Part shown: piece by piece, positions 52,370 to 61,042 of the stretch | Layout of the letters: each line of letters begins with the position of its first letter | How positions within the stretch are numbered: position 1 is the first letter of the stretch | Notes under the pieces: model-generated | What the model was told of the DNA's origin: nothing | Database searches by the model: none | Seen by the model: the letters and a program-made list of their open reading frames with translations, nothing else | Made by a program: the position numbers and the translations under genes | Assembly: GCA_016719785.1 (NCBI GenBank) | Contig: JADJYJ010000010.1 | Location: 124,001 to 188,000, forward strand | Source: Candidatus Amarolinea dominans | Lineage (GTDB): Bacteria > Chloroflexota > Anaerolineae > SSC4 > Amarolineaceae | Reading direction: 5' to 3' | DNA: 64,000 bases

Positions 52370-53578
52370 TCAATCCTGGGGGCTGTCCGGCGCGGGCAGG
52401 GTTGCCAGGAAATCACCCACCATGCGTTCGGCATACGATTCGAGCAGGGCCTGGACCCGACCCGAATCCGTGGAAGTGACCAGCAGCCCCACATGGTTTT
52501 TCTTGTGTAGTCGCCAGGTGATTTCGGGGTCGTCATAAGCAGAGGTGTCGGGCCATTCGTCACGCGCCAGGCAGATGAGGAGGCCCGCGAAGCCCTCGTG
52601 GGCTGTGGGCGGCCGGTAGGTTTCGCCACGGACATAGGCCAGTTCGATGGCGGCCCATTCGGCCCACATGTTGACCCCGGACGCGGCTTCGATGACGCGG
52701 TCAATATAGGCGCCGCCGACGCGGGCGGCCATTTCCAGGAAGTAGAACTGACCGTCGCTGTCGGCCTTGATGAACTCGGCATGCGTGACCCCGCGCACCA
52801 TGTTCATGGCCGCGATGACCTGGCGATTGTGCTGCTGTATTGGCGCATAGTCAGGGGAGTCGGGGCGCATGGTTTGTGTGGAGAAGATGCCGCCTTCGTG
52901 CAGCACTTTCATCGGCGCCTGGCCGTAGCGATGGGCGATGGAGAAGACGACTTCGCGTTCGGAGACGATGGAGTCCACATGAAAAACATCGCCGGGGATG
53001 AATTTTTCCAGCACGTAGTACGATTGGCGATCGCCCAGGATATCGAGCGAGGGCCAGAACTCGTCCTGTGAGTTGATCTTGCGGATGCCGATGGAGCCAG
53101 CCTCGGAGCGGGGTTTGAAGACCCAGGGCGGCGGCACAGTCTGCATGAAATCGTGTACCTGGTCGTAGTTGAGGACATGGACAAAGGCGGGCACTCGGAT
53201 GTCCCGGTCGCGGGCCTGCATGCGCATGGCGAGTTTGTCGCGGAAGTAGCGCGCGGTGGTGTCGCCCATGCCGGGGATGCGCAGATGCTCACGCAGCGAG
53301 GCTGCCAGTTCCACATCGTAGTCGTCCAGGGGGACAATCACGTCGAAGTGGCGCGTGCGGGCCAGGTAGCTGACCGCGTGGGTGATGTCGGGTTGCTTGG
53401 CCAGTTCGGGCATGTAGAAAAATTCTTCGATGACTTCCCTCGGCCATTCGGCGCTGGCGAGTTTTTCGCGCGTGACGAGCACGACCTGCGCGCCGAGGCG
53501 TTTGCAGGTGCGCATGAATTCGGCCCCTTTGAAGTAGCTGGCGAGGCAAAGCACAGTCTGTGGACGTGATTCGGTCAT
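52370..53578 (-). CDS. ATP-grasp domain protein (CPSase-like)
   Basis: 402 residues from ATG 53578 (MTESRPQTVLCLASYFKGAEFM), with the long upstream frame rejected as noncoding. A preATP-grasp fold is followed by ATP-grasp: PPWVFKPRSEAGSIGIRKI (ATP-binding Lys/Gly loop), YYVLEKFIPGDVFHVDSIV, and EFIKADSDGQFYFLEMAARVGGAYI with metal ligands E/N-type. It forms an amide or thioester through an acyl-phosphate; the substrates are unknown. It ends 5 bases before the lipoprotein ATG. Confidence 0.85.
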   Translation of the reverse strand: MTESRPQTVLCLASYFKGAEFMRTCKRLGAQVVLVTREKLASAEWPREVIEEFFYMPELAKQPDITHAVSYLARTRHFDVIVPLDDYDVELAASLREHLRIPGMGDTTARYFRDKLAMRMQARDRDIRVPAFVHVLNYDQVHDFMQTVPPPWVFKPRSEAGSIGIRKINSQDEFWPSLDILGDRQSYYVLEKFIPGDVFHVDSIVSEREVVFSIAHRYGQAPMKVLHEGGIFSTQTMRPDSPDYAPIQQHNRQVIAAMNMVRGVTHAEFIKADSDGQFYFLEMAARVGGAYIDRVIEAASGVNMWAEWAAIELAYVRGETYRPPTAHEGFAGLLICLARDEWPDTSAYDDPEITWRLHKKNHVGLLVTSTDSGRVQALLESYAERMVGDFLATLPAPDSPQD

Positions 53579-54558
53579 GGTGTTGTTCTCTTTCGCTGAT
53601 GGCAGCTGCCCGGGCTGGCCGCGGCTGCAGGCGAGCGCTTGAAATCGCGCCTGCTGGGCGCACCGCCCCGGCAGAAATGTTCGAGGCTCAACGGGTGATG
53701 TATTGTACCACAGCCGTTCGCCGCGCGGCAACTTCGGAATTTGGTGTGCGGGAGGGTCAAAAACCGGCGCCGGTAGACGGAAAAAAGAACTTGACAATCC
53801 AGAGGAACGATTGTAGACTGCGGGAGCCGAGATCAGCGAGGGACGAGGTTCCAGAATACGTATTGCGGACGCCGGTTGTTTCATCGCCCTCTTCGCAAAG
53901 GAAACAAACAAGGGGCCGGTCTCCATACTGCCGTTTCCCAATCGAGCAGCGCCATGGATGGGTTACAAAGCGCCTTTCGCATGTTGAGTTTCCTGAAGGC
54001 GACATTTTCATGGGGAAGTTATAAACATTCGAGATGTCGTCCGTTTCAACGGAAGTCTGATTCCATTGCATGATGAACCGCGCGGTTGGCAGCCGGACAG
54101 ATGAATAGGTCGAGCCTTTTTCGGGTCGGAAGATGTTGTCTCGTCAATGGTGAATCGGGGTGGACTGCGGACGCCGTGGGAGGGCCCCGGGCTCGAACCT
54201 GGCCGTTGGGCGGGTCTGTTGGAGACCGAAGATTGGAGAACAGAGACCAGAGACCAGAGACCTACGTGGATGGCGGTAGATTTGTGGTTGAAAGTGAGGC
54301 GTGAGATCTGAGATTGGAGACCGGAGACCGGTTGGCGTTGGACGGAGTTTCGGCGGCCGTTCACGGGCAGGCGGTTGGAATGGAAGGGAAGCATTGGTTT
54401 GCCCAGGTCGGTCGGGTCAGGCCTGCTGGTGGCGGCGCTGTCCAACATTCCGTACACCGACCGGGGAGGATCTGGGCCGGTTGACGGTGTTGGCGTTGGG
54501 CGGCTTAACCACTGCCAATGTGTCTGTTATGCACTCGCACCCAAGGTAGGGATAAAGC
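53579..54558. other. Intergenic region, boundary of cassette array
   Basis: No convincing gene. The + strand has TTGACA (53791-53796), 17 bases and TAGACT (53814-53819), a good promoter with no obvious intact gene behind it. Short open stretches at 53820-54110 (ending LIPLHDEPRGWQPDR) may be gene debris. A degenerate right-half attC ends GTTGGGC at 54205-54211, followed by a family A repeat fragment (54220-54335). An ORF-less cassette runs 54338-54495. No integrase or recognisable attI is present. Confidence 0.6.
54440..54501 (+). repeat. attC-like site 1 (short), end of ORF-less cassette 54338-54495
   Basis: Starts GTCCAAC, carries ATTCCGTACACCGACC and GGATCTGGGCCGG, ends GCGTTGGGC. It lacks the usual right inner box. 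Its left box GTCCAAC differs from the rest and is complementary to GTTGGAC at 54337-54343, the start of the same cassette, as integron biology predicts. Confidence 0.75.
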
Positions 54559-56526
54559 ATGAAAGCATCAGAAACTAAATTTCAGCCGATAATTGAAGGC
54601 ACGAAGCAATACGTCGTTCCACTCTTTCAACGTCCTTACAGTCAGGAAAGAAAGAATGGGATGTGTTGTGGGAAGACTTGATTTGGTTATGTGAGAACGA
54701 AGAACCAACAAGCCACTTCATTGGCTCCATAGTTACGATGCCGACCGTATCCGTGCCTGAAGGTGTATCAAAATTTCTCTTGATTGATGGGCAACAGAGA
54801 CTTACGACCATCTTCATTCTGTTGACATTGCTTCGTGACGCGGCAAAAAGTAAAGGCGACAATGACTTAGCCCAAGAAATCGAGCAAACGATGCTGGTAA
54901 ATCCATTCAAAAAGGGTGGCGATTATTTCAAGTTGTTGCCGACACAAATTGACCGAAATGCTTTCAAGGTCTTAATACAATCGGCAGAAACAAACATTGA
55001 TGGTCGCATTTTGCAATGTTACCAGTTCTTCGAGCGTAAGCTAAAACAAAGTAATGTGGAAGTTACTGCCCTCACCAAAGTGGTCTCAACTCGACTGTCG
55101 GTGGTCAGCATCGTACTCGATCATGACGACAATCCCCACTTAGTTTTTTGAGAGCCTAAACGCCAAAGGCCGGCCTCTTACTCAATCGGACCTTATTCGC
55201 AACTACTTTTTCATGCGTATCCATGTTGATGAGCAAGAAGCGACGCATTCAAAATACTGGGAGCCAATGCAGATAGCATTAGGCGAAAACTTGACGGAGT
55301 GCATTCGTCACTATCTGATGCGCACGGGGTCAATCGTAAAGCAAGGCGATGTTTACTTCACGCTAAAAGACCGGGTCGGAAAAAGTGACGCTCTGAAAGC
55401 CCTCAAAGATATTGCTGTTTTTGCTGGCTATTACAAAAAATTCCTCACGCCTGAAAACGAGCCTGACGTTCGACTGCGAAATGCTCTGGTGCGCCTCAAG
55501 CGCCTAGAAGTTACAACGGCTTACCCCTTCTTGCTGAACTGCTACCACGATTACGCTCAAGGTCAGATTTCAGCAGATGACCTTCGCAGGATATTGCAGA
55601 CAATTGAGAACTACGTGATTCGGCGGTTTGTTTGCAACGTTCCCACCAGTCAACTCAACAAAATATTTCCTTTGTTATATCAGCAAGCACAACTAAAAAC
55701 TCCTTTGAGGCTTGACCGATGGAGTCCGCTCTGTTCCACAGTCTATTGGCTATCCCAAAGACACTGAGTTTCGTATACGATTGATTGACTCGAAACTTTA
55801 CGGTGCTATGAACGGCTTATCAAGGCAAAGCTCATATTGGAGACGCTTGAGTCTGCCTATCAACACAAAGAACAACCAGCCTTCGATAACCTGACCATCG
55901 AACACGTAATGCCATAAACTCTCACAGACTGGTGGCAAAGTCATCTTGGAGAAGATTGGCAAGCCGACCATGAGTTGTATTTGAACACTCTCGGCAACTT
56001 GACGCTGACGGCCTATAATGCTGAACTCTCCAATGACCCGTTCCCCAAAAAGAGACAACGCCTCTCCAACAGTCACCTCGAACTCAACAAGTATTTTCAG
56101 GGCGTAGCCACTTGGAATCGCGTGGCAATTGACGTGCGGTCTAAAGCCCTGGCTAATCTAGCTCTAACTGTATGGCCTTACTTTGGCGAAGAACAAACCG
56201 CCCCGGCCAACCCTGATAATATCACTGGCAGAACGCCTAAAGCAGTAACTATTCTTGGTCAAAGATTCTCTGTGGAGTCATGGCGGGATGTGCAAGCCTA
56301 TACGCTGAATGCCATTGCCCAACTTGAGCCAGATTTGTTCACCCAATTAGCTGGTGAATACCCCGGTTCATAAGCGCAGACCCCGGAAAGTTCCGCCGCA
56401 AACGACAGATAGAGAATGGCTTTTATATCGAAGTCAATCTCTCAGCAAAAGATGTATATCACTTCTGCAATCAGTAATTGATTCACTCGGTTTGTCTAGC
56501 GAGGATTGGATTGTGGAAACAGAATA
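54559..56526 (+). pseudogene. Decayed DUF262/DUF1524 (GmrSD-type) protein
   Basis: Begins MKASETKFQPIIEGTKQYVVPLFQRPYSQ at 54559, then shifts frame at about 54645 (WDVLWEDLIWLCENE), carries the DUF262 signature LLIDGQQRLTTIFILLTLL, breaks again at about 55146 (VF/ESLNAKGRPLTQ) and about 55715, and has a stop in the DUF1524 motif TIEHVMP/TLTDWW at about 55915. The C-terminal remnant RQIENGFYIEVNLSAKDVY runs to about 56526. GmrSD proteins are type IV restriction enzymes that use NTPs to cut modified DNA. With at least five lesions this copy is dead unless several are sequencing errors. It occupies the first gene cassette. Confidence 0.85.
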
Positions 56527-56545
56527 ACGTAAAAGGCACACGGGG

Positions 56546-56580
56546 GCCCAACGCCGCCCATGCGGTAACGCGGGTTAAGG
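56546..56580 (+). repeat. Possible broken attC remnant
   Basis: GCCCAACGCCGCCCATGCGG followed by GGGTTAAGG. The left box is perfect, the right box is degenerate, and the element is too short for a functional site. It lies where the DUF262 cassette should end. Confidence 0.4.
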
Positions 56581-56695
56581 TGGACGGGTTTGTCAAGACA
56601 CGGAGATGACCTTGATTAAGGTACCGTCTCCTCTAAATGTGGTGGACATTTTCGGCAGTAACGCCAAAATGACAAGAGAGGTAAGCATATGGGAA

Positions 56696-57025
56696 ATGGT
56701 GAAAATACATAATGAGATGGCAAGGGAGAAAGTACTAACCCAGGCCGAGCTACGGACGCGATTACATCGCTTCAAAGAGCAGCGTGGCCCAAAGTTTCAC
56801 CTAACTGCTCTAGGTTATTTTGGCTCCTATGCTCGTAGAGAAGCTCACCCGGAAAGCGATATAGACATTGTTTTCGAAACGAGGCATCCGAATTTGTGGA
56901 TGACATCAATTATGAAACAGGAACTGGAAGAATGGTTGGAGCGGCCCGTAGACCTTATTCGGTTGCACAAATATATGCGTCCCACTTTTCGAGTACGGCT
57001 CGAACGCGAGGCAGTCTATGTCTGA
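56696..57025 (+). CDS. MNT-type nucleotidyltransferase (antitoxin of MNT/HEPN pair)
   Basis: About 109 residues from ATG 56696; ATG 56717 or 56606 are alternatives. The catalytic motif is LGYFGSYARREAHPESDIDIVFE, with G43-S44 and D55/D57, typical of minimal nucleotidyltransferases. In type VII toxin-antitoxin systems MNT proteins adenylylate or otherwise neutralise a partner HEPN RNase. The HEPN gene follows immediately, overlapping the last codons, but is broken. Confidence 0.82.
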   Translation: MVKIHNEMAREKVLTQAELRTRLHRFKEQRGPKFHLTALGYFGSYARREAHPESDIDIVFETRHPNLWMTSIMKQELEEWLERPVDLIRLHKYMRPTFRVRLEREAVYV

Positions 57026-57190
57026 TCAAGCACTCTTACGGGAGCGTCTGCAGATGATTTTGGATGCTCTTGAACGTATCCCCGCCGCTTCGCCAAAATC
57101 AAGACCCCAGATGATTTCATAACCAGCCAATCGGGTATTGATTTGATGGACAGCATCTGTATGGTTTTGCTTGCTACAGGCGAAGAATTC
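57018..57190 (+). pseudogene. HEPN (DUF86-like) toxin fragment
   Basis: Starts MSDQALLRERLQMILDALERIP at 57018, overlapping the MNT gene. At the CCCC run near 57080 the frame shifts; the next frame continues RRFAKIKTPDDFITSQSGID and LMDSICMVLLATGEEFK, as in HEPN toxins, and stops matching near 57190. The catalytic Rx4-6H of the C-terminal half is absent, so the toxin should be inactive. Confidence 0.7.
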
Positions 57191-57387
57191 AAGATTTTCA
57201 CGCCATTTACGGCAAAAATGAAGGACAAATCGGCATCTCACCGCTTGCGCTGATCGAAGGCAAGCTTTCAGGCCGAGTATTAGGGTTAGCTGTGGAATGG
57301 GCGGCTTTACATCAAAAGGAGTTATTGGAAAATTGGGAACTCATGCGTGCAGATAAGCCGCCTCGTAAGATTCCGCCATTGAAATAG
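57191..57387 (+). pseudogene. DUF4160 C-terminal fragment joined to the HEPN fragment
   Basis: Continuous reading of FHAIYGKNEGQIGISPLALIEG and KLSGRVLGLAVEWAALHQKELL to PPRKIPPLK matches the C-terminal two thirds of DUF4160 proteins. The N-terminus is missing and the fragment abuts the HEPN fragment without spacer, suggesting a recombination joint. Its DUF2442 partner follows 11 bases downstream and is intact. Confidence 0.72.
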
Positions 57388-57398
57388 GAGTGATTGCG

Positions 57399-57713
57399 AT
57401 GTTGCCAAGAGTGAAGAGTGTATCTTATCTTGATGGATATCGTTTGAAACTTCGGTTTACGAATAAAACGGAAGGAATCATCGATTTCCGCCAGAAGATC
57501 GTAGGGCGTGGAGGTGTTTTCAAGCCCCTGGAAGACATTGGAATTTTCAAGCAAGTTGTTGTTGATCCGGTATCTGGGACATTGATATGGCCGAATGATG
57601 TTGATTTTTGTCCAGACGTTCTTTATGAACTTGCCATGAATAACGCTACTTCTGTTGCGCAAGGCACAAATCAGACAGTGACTGTATTACAGCCCCAAAG
57701 GACTTCGACGTAG
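57399..57713 (+). CDS. DUF2442 protein
   Basis: 104 residues from ATG 57399, with AGGAG 9 bases upstream. LPRVKSVSYLDGYRLKLRFTNKTEGIIDF and GTLIWPNDVDFCPDVLYE are the family hallmarks. DUF2442 is usually encoded directly after DUF4160, and the pair is a suspected toxin-antitoxin-like module. Here the DUF4160 partner is truncated. Confidence 0.82.
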   Translation: MLPRVKSVSYLDGYRLKLRFTNKTEGIIDFRQKIVGRGGVFKPLEDIGIFKQVVVDPVSGTLIWPNDVDFCPDVLYELAMNNATSVAQGTNQTVTVLQPQRTST

Positions 57714-57796
57714 AAGTGCAGTATTGTGACTTATTGGGGGGTCGGGCTGCTGGTTTTCTCTTTGGATGGAACCGGTGAGCTGGGCTCGAAGGTGAC

Positions 57797-57832
57797 GTTG
57801 ACGGCCCCGGTGGCTGACGTTAGCCATTGGGC
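57797..57832 (+). repeat. attC right-half remnant
   Basis: GTTGACGGCCCCGGTGGCTG, ACGTTAGCC, ATTGGGC. The left half after the DUF2442 gene is diverged. It is followed by the ORF-less spacer 57833-57924. Confidence 0.6.
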
Positions 57833-57924
57833 GGCTCTGCAGCGGGGGCGTCCAATGGCAGGCGGTTGGAATGGTTCGCTGGTTTGCTCAGGCCCGTCGG
57901 TCAGGCTCTACTGGTGACACCGCT

Positions 57925-58009
57925 GCCCAACATTCCGTACACCGACCGGGGAGGATCTGGGTCGGTTGACGATGTTGGCGGCCCCGGCGGCTGACGGTTG
58001 GCGTTGGGC
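57925..58009 (+). repeat. attC-like site 2 (85 bp), end of ORF-less cassette 57827-58003
   Basis: GCCCAAC ... CCGACCGGGG ... GGCCCCGGCGGCTG ... CGTTGGGC. Outer boxes GCCCAAC/GTTGGGC are exact complements, and the inner CCGGGG/CCCCGG pair brings the arms together. The site follows a 92-base ORF-less segment of the recurrent type. Confidence 0.82.
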
Positions 58010-58152
58010 GGGAATCCGTCAGCTGATTCGCCGGGCAGCTCTTCGGCTACGCTGAGCCGAACGGCGCGGCCGCCGCTCTACGGGTGTGACGGGCTTTGTT
58101 CGTGGTACTATTCGCAATTGACGCCAAGTCAATCTAGAAGTAACATCTTCGT

Positions 58153-58410
58153 ATGCCTACGGTACTACTGATTGGCCCTTATCGCTTCTATTTCTACAGC
58201 CATGATCTGATCAACGAGGCGCCCCATGTCCATGTGGATCGGGATGACTTGTCGGCGAAGTTCTGGCTTAAACCAGTTGTTTTGGCACGAAATTTAGGGT
58301 TCAATGCCAGTGAACTACGCCGGATCGAAAGAATCGTGGCATCATATCAGACCGATTTTCTTGCCAAGTGGGATAAGGAGTATGGACGTGCAACCGGGCG
58401 AACGAATTAA
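58153..58410 (+). CDS. DUF4160 protein
   Basis: 85 residues. GPYRFYFYSHDLINEAPHVHVDRDDLSAKFWL and ELRRIERIVASYQTDFLAKW match the DUF4160 family throughout. The downstream DUF2442 gene overlaps its end by 29 bases, indicating translational coupling. Probably the toxin-like or partner component of a DUF4160-DUF2442 module; biochemical function is unproven. Confidence 0.86.
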   Translation: MPTVLLIGPYRFYFYSHDLINEAPHVHVDRDDLSAKFWLKPVVLARNLGFNASELRRIERIVASYQTDFLAKWDKEYGRATGRTN

Positions 58411-58705
58411 GAATGTACGGTGTACCAGGGATTCACTCCGCGTAGATTTACTAGACGGTCGGACAATTATTGCGCCGATCGTATGGTATCCGCGGCTGCT
58501 TCATGCAACGACCCAACAGCGCGCAAACTGGAAGATAGCAGGTGCCGGCTATGGGATTCATTGGCCGGAAATAGATGAAGACTTGAGCGTTGAAGGTTTG
58601 CTACGAGGTCTGCCTGCTCCGCGCGCGAAGGCACAAGTAGCAGTCGAGGCTTTACCTGCCCAACAACCGTTTGCAGTTGACGCCGAACCAGCTAGCGCGG
58701 TTTGA
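58382..58705 (+). CDS. DUF2442 protein
   Basis: 107 residues from ATG 58382. Family core RCTRDSLRVDLLDGRTIIAPIVWYPRLLHAT, QRANWKIAGAGYGIHWPEIDEDLSVEGLLRG. It lies in the same cassette as the upstream DUF4160 gene and overlaps it. The Pro/Ala-rich C-terminal tail is variable. Confidence 0.86.
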   Translation: MDVQPGERIKNVRCTRDSLRVDLLDGRTIIAPIVWYPRLLHATTQQRANWKIAGAGYGIHWPEIDEDLSVEGLLRGLPAPRAKAQVAVEALPAQQPFAVDAEPASAV

Positions 58706-58832
58706 GCGAAGATGCGTACGGCGCAACTGACACTAGCCGTTGGGCGGCTTTGCTGAATGCTGAATGAGGAAGTAGGAAGAGGTCGCTGGTTCGGCCAGGC
58801 CGGTCCGGTCAGGTCGTGTTTGGGGGGCCGCT

Positions 58833-58916
58833 GCCCAACATTCCGTACACCGACCGGGTGGATCTGGGCCGATTGACGGTGCAGGCGGCGCGGGCGCGTA
58901 ACGGTCGGCGTTGGGC
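58833..58916 (+). repeat. attC-like site 3 (84 bp), end of ORF-less cassette 58740-58910
   Basis: GCCCAAC, CACCGACCGGGTGG, CGATTGACGGTGCAGG, ACGGTCGGCGTTGGGC. The preceding DUF2442 cassette ends in its own degenerate site with GTTGGGC at 58739-58745. Confidence 0.82.
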
Positions 58917-59010
58917 GGCGTTGCTCAATGCTGAATGCTGAACGCTAAACGCTGAATGAGGAAGTAGGAAGAGGTCGCTGGTTCGGCCAGGCTCTGCAGG
59001 TGGTATCGCT

Positions 59011-59095
59011 GCCCAACATTCCGTACACCGACCGGGGAGGATCTGGGCCGGTTGACGATGTTGGCGGCCCCGGCGGCTGACGGTCGGCGTTGGGC
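59011..59095 (+). repeat. attC-like site 4 (85 bp), end of ORF-less cassette 58911-59089
   Basis: Identical architecture to the 57925 site; right arm GGCGGCTGACGGTCGGCGTT followed by GGGC. Two ORF-less cassettes stand side by side here (58740-58910 and 58911-59089). Confidence 0.82.
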
Positions 59096-59191
59096 CGCTC
59101 ACAAACTCCTCACAGATCATACTACTGGGGTAGGCCATGTGTACCCATCTGTGGTATGGTGTTCATGCTCTCCCCTTGGAATGGACAAATT

Positions 59192-60190
59192 ATGCCAAGA
59201 ACTAAACCCTACAATCTCACAATGGCGCGAGTTTGAGAAGTTAGTCGCACTTCTGGAAAGTCACTTGGTGCCACAAGGCGCTGCAATACGGTCGCCAGAC
59301 CACATACCAGATCGAATCACAGGCGAGCCAAGAGAAGTAGATATTTCAGTTCGATATCAAGTTGGCTCTGTTCCAATTCTAATCACTATTGAGTGTCGGA
59401 AGCGAGCGGCGACACAAGATACAACTTGGATTGAGCAATTGGTTCAGAAACGAGACGATATTGGAGCATCAGTTACAGTTGCAGTTTCATCGAGACGTTT
59501 TACAAAGCCAGCCATTAAGAAGGCCAGGGTTCCATAATATTGAAACTCGTTTATTGAGGGAAATATCAGAAGATGCCATTAAGGCGTGGGCCAAAGGAAT
59601 CGATATTATTGTTGTGAGTGGAAAATTTGGAATGGGTCGCTTAGGTCTAAGATTCCAAGGAGTTCCAGTAGATCAATCTCCAAGCCTCACCCAAGAGATT
59701 ATCGATGAGTATTCCAAAGGTGATGCGGAATACCAAATTCATTCGGCGACTAGCTGACAACCGGCTGGTGATAAGGCCGACCTATTGCGAGAGCATGAGC
59801 AAATGCAGGGAATCAGGGACCTACTTGAAAGATCGAGCCAAGATTTTACTGTTCAAATACCTCGTTCCGGAACAGATAGTATGATATCGTCCGGTTTCTA
59901 GCCTCTTTGAGGATATTCCTCTTAATGGGGAGCCCGTCACCAAGTTGTTTTCTGCTCAATTTGAATCTCAGGAGGCCACTGTGGAAACAATTTCAGGTTC
60001 GTTAGAAATAGAATACCTTGAGGCAGAACTACGGGTGATCCAACGAGCATATCCTTCGCAAACAGGACGCCTTCTATCCTATATTAACGATAGAGAAACG
60101 GTCGTTAACGTTGAAGAGCGTATTATTTCTTTCGATGATAAAGATCCAATGAGGGTGATCATATCGAGGAAGAATGAAATAGATGAGTAG
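59192..60190 (+). pseudogene. Decayed restriction-endonuclease-like protein
   Basis: ATG 59192 gives MPRTKPYNLTMAR, then one frame on: EFEKLVALLESHLVPQGAAIRSPDHIPDRI, GEPREVDISVRYQVGSVPILITIECRKRA (PD-(D/E)xK-like D...ECR), and DTTWIEQLVQKRDDIGASVTVAVSSRRF. Further frameshifts at about 59528 and 59757 separate FHNIETRLLREISEDAIKAW and the tail EIEYLEAELRVIQRAYPSQTGRLLSY. Each part is family-like, the whole is not translatable. It was probably a standalone restriction-type nuclease. Confidence 0.75.
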
Positions 60191-60236
60191 TTGTGGTGCT
60201 TTTTTACACAAATAATTGCTGTAAACTTGCGGCTGC

Positions 60237-60325
60237 GCCGAACATCCGCTTCCAGCCGACCGGGAGTGATCTCGGTTTGTTCAGAAAGTAGCCTGCCCCC
60301 GGCGGCTGACGCTGGGCCGTTGGGC
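60237..60325 (+). repeat. attC-like site 5 (89 bp), diverged
   Basis: GCCGAACATCCGCTTCCAGC, CGACCGGGAG ... CCCCCGGCGGCTGACGCTGG, GCCGTTGGGC. It directly follows the decayed endonuclease gene and differs from the repeated type, as expected of that cassette's own site. Confidence 0.75.
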
Positions 60326-60419
60326 GGCTTTGCTGAACGCTGAACGCTGAATGAGGAAGTAGGAAGGGGGCGTTGGTTTGCCCAGGCTCGTCCGGTCAGG
60401 CTCTGCTGGTGGCGGCGCT

Positions 60420-60505
60420 GCCCAACATTCCGTACACCGACCGGGGAGGATCTGGGCCGGTTGACGATGTTGGCGACCCCGGCGGCTGACGCTGGGCCGT
60501 TGGGC
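60420..60505 (+). repeat. attC-like site 6 (86 bp), end of ORF-less cassette 60320-60499
   Basis: GCCCAACATTCCGTACACCG ... GGCGGCTGACGCTGGGCCGT then TGGGC. Outer and inner boxes are complementary. It follows another copy of the ORF-less segment. Confidence 0.82.
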
Positions 60506-60576
60506 GGGCCGGCGGGAAGAACAATGGGCGAGTGGAGTATGGAACCCGGCATATGATGCCGCGAAAAGGAAGAATC

Positions 60577-60783
60577 ATGGAACTTACCGCAATTCTGACA
60601 CCAGCACCCGAGGGTGGCTATGTTGCCCTCAACCCTGAAACCGGGACAACCACGCAAGGCGAGACTGTCGAAGAAGCTTTATCCAATCTGCGGGAGGCGA
60701 CGGAACTGTACTTAGAAGAATTCCCGACGACTTTTGTTGGGCGTCCATTGTTGACCACTTTTCGTGTAGGTGCATATGCTTAA
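60577..60783 (+). CDS. hicB: HicB-type antitoxin
   Basis: 68 residues from ATG 60577, preceded by AAGGAAG. ELTAILTPAPEGGYVALNPETGTTTQGETVEEAL is the short HicB-like fold (degenerate RNase-H-like), with NLREATELYLEE completing it. No C-terminal DNA-binding domain is present. The hicA start lies inside its end, giving an antitoxin-first order. Confidence 0.85.
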   Translation: MELTAILTPAPEGGYVALNPETGTTTQGETVEEALSNLREATELYLEEFPTTFVGRPLLTTFRVGAYA

Positions 60784-60997
60784 ACTGCCTGTTGTTTCAG
60801 GGAGAGAAGCAGTGCGAACGCTGGAGCGATTGGGCTTTGTCGTGGTAAGGCAGCGCGGTAGCCATTTGGTTCTACGCCGAGGAGCATCCGGTTGTGTTGT
60901 GCCAAACCATCGCGAGCTAAAGACGGGCACTTTGACGGGCATTCTCAAGCAAGCTGGCGTATCCGCCGATGAATTCATCGCAGCGTTGCGCGCTTGA
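60776..60997 (+). CDS. hicA: HicA-type mRNA interferase toxin
   Basis: 73 residues from ATG 60776, overlapping hicB by 8 bases. LPVVSGREAVRTLERLGFVVVRQRGSHLVLRR holds the catalytic His of the dsRBD-like HicA fold (GSHL). A small RNase whose activity is neutralised by HicB. The intact pair sits in one cassette, a common way for toxin-antitoxin modules to stabilise arrays. Confidence 0.88.
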   Translation: MLKLPVVSGREAVRTLERLGFVVVRQRGSHLVLRRGASGCVVPNHRELKTGTLTGILKQAGVSADEFIAALRA

Positions 60998-61042
60998 CTC
61001 TGAGCAGACGGTCACAGATTAGCTTGTGAATGGTTCACTGCC

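Noticed and set aside
53585..53720. T-box or other riboswitch upstream of the ATP-grasp gene
   Set aside because: No recognisable T-box motif or conserved riboswitch block could be found in the leader.
53579..54558. Integrase gene or attI at the left edge of the array
   Set aside because: No tyrosine-recombinase motif or frame of suitable length on either strand.
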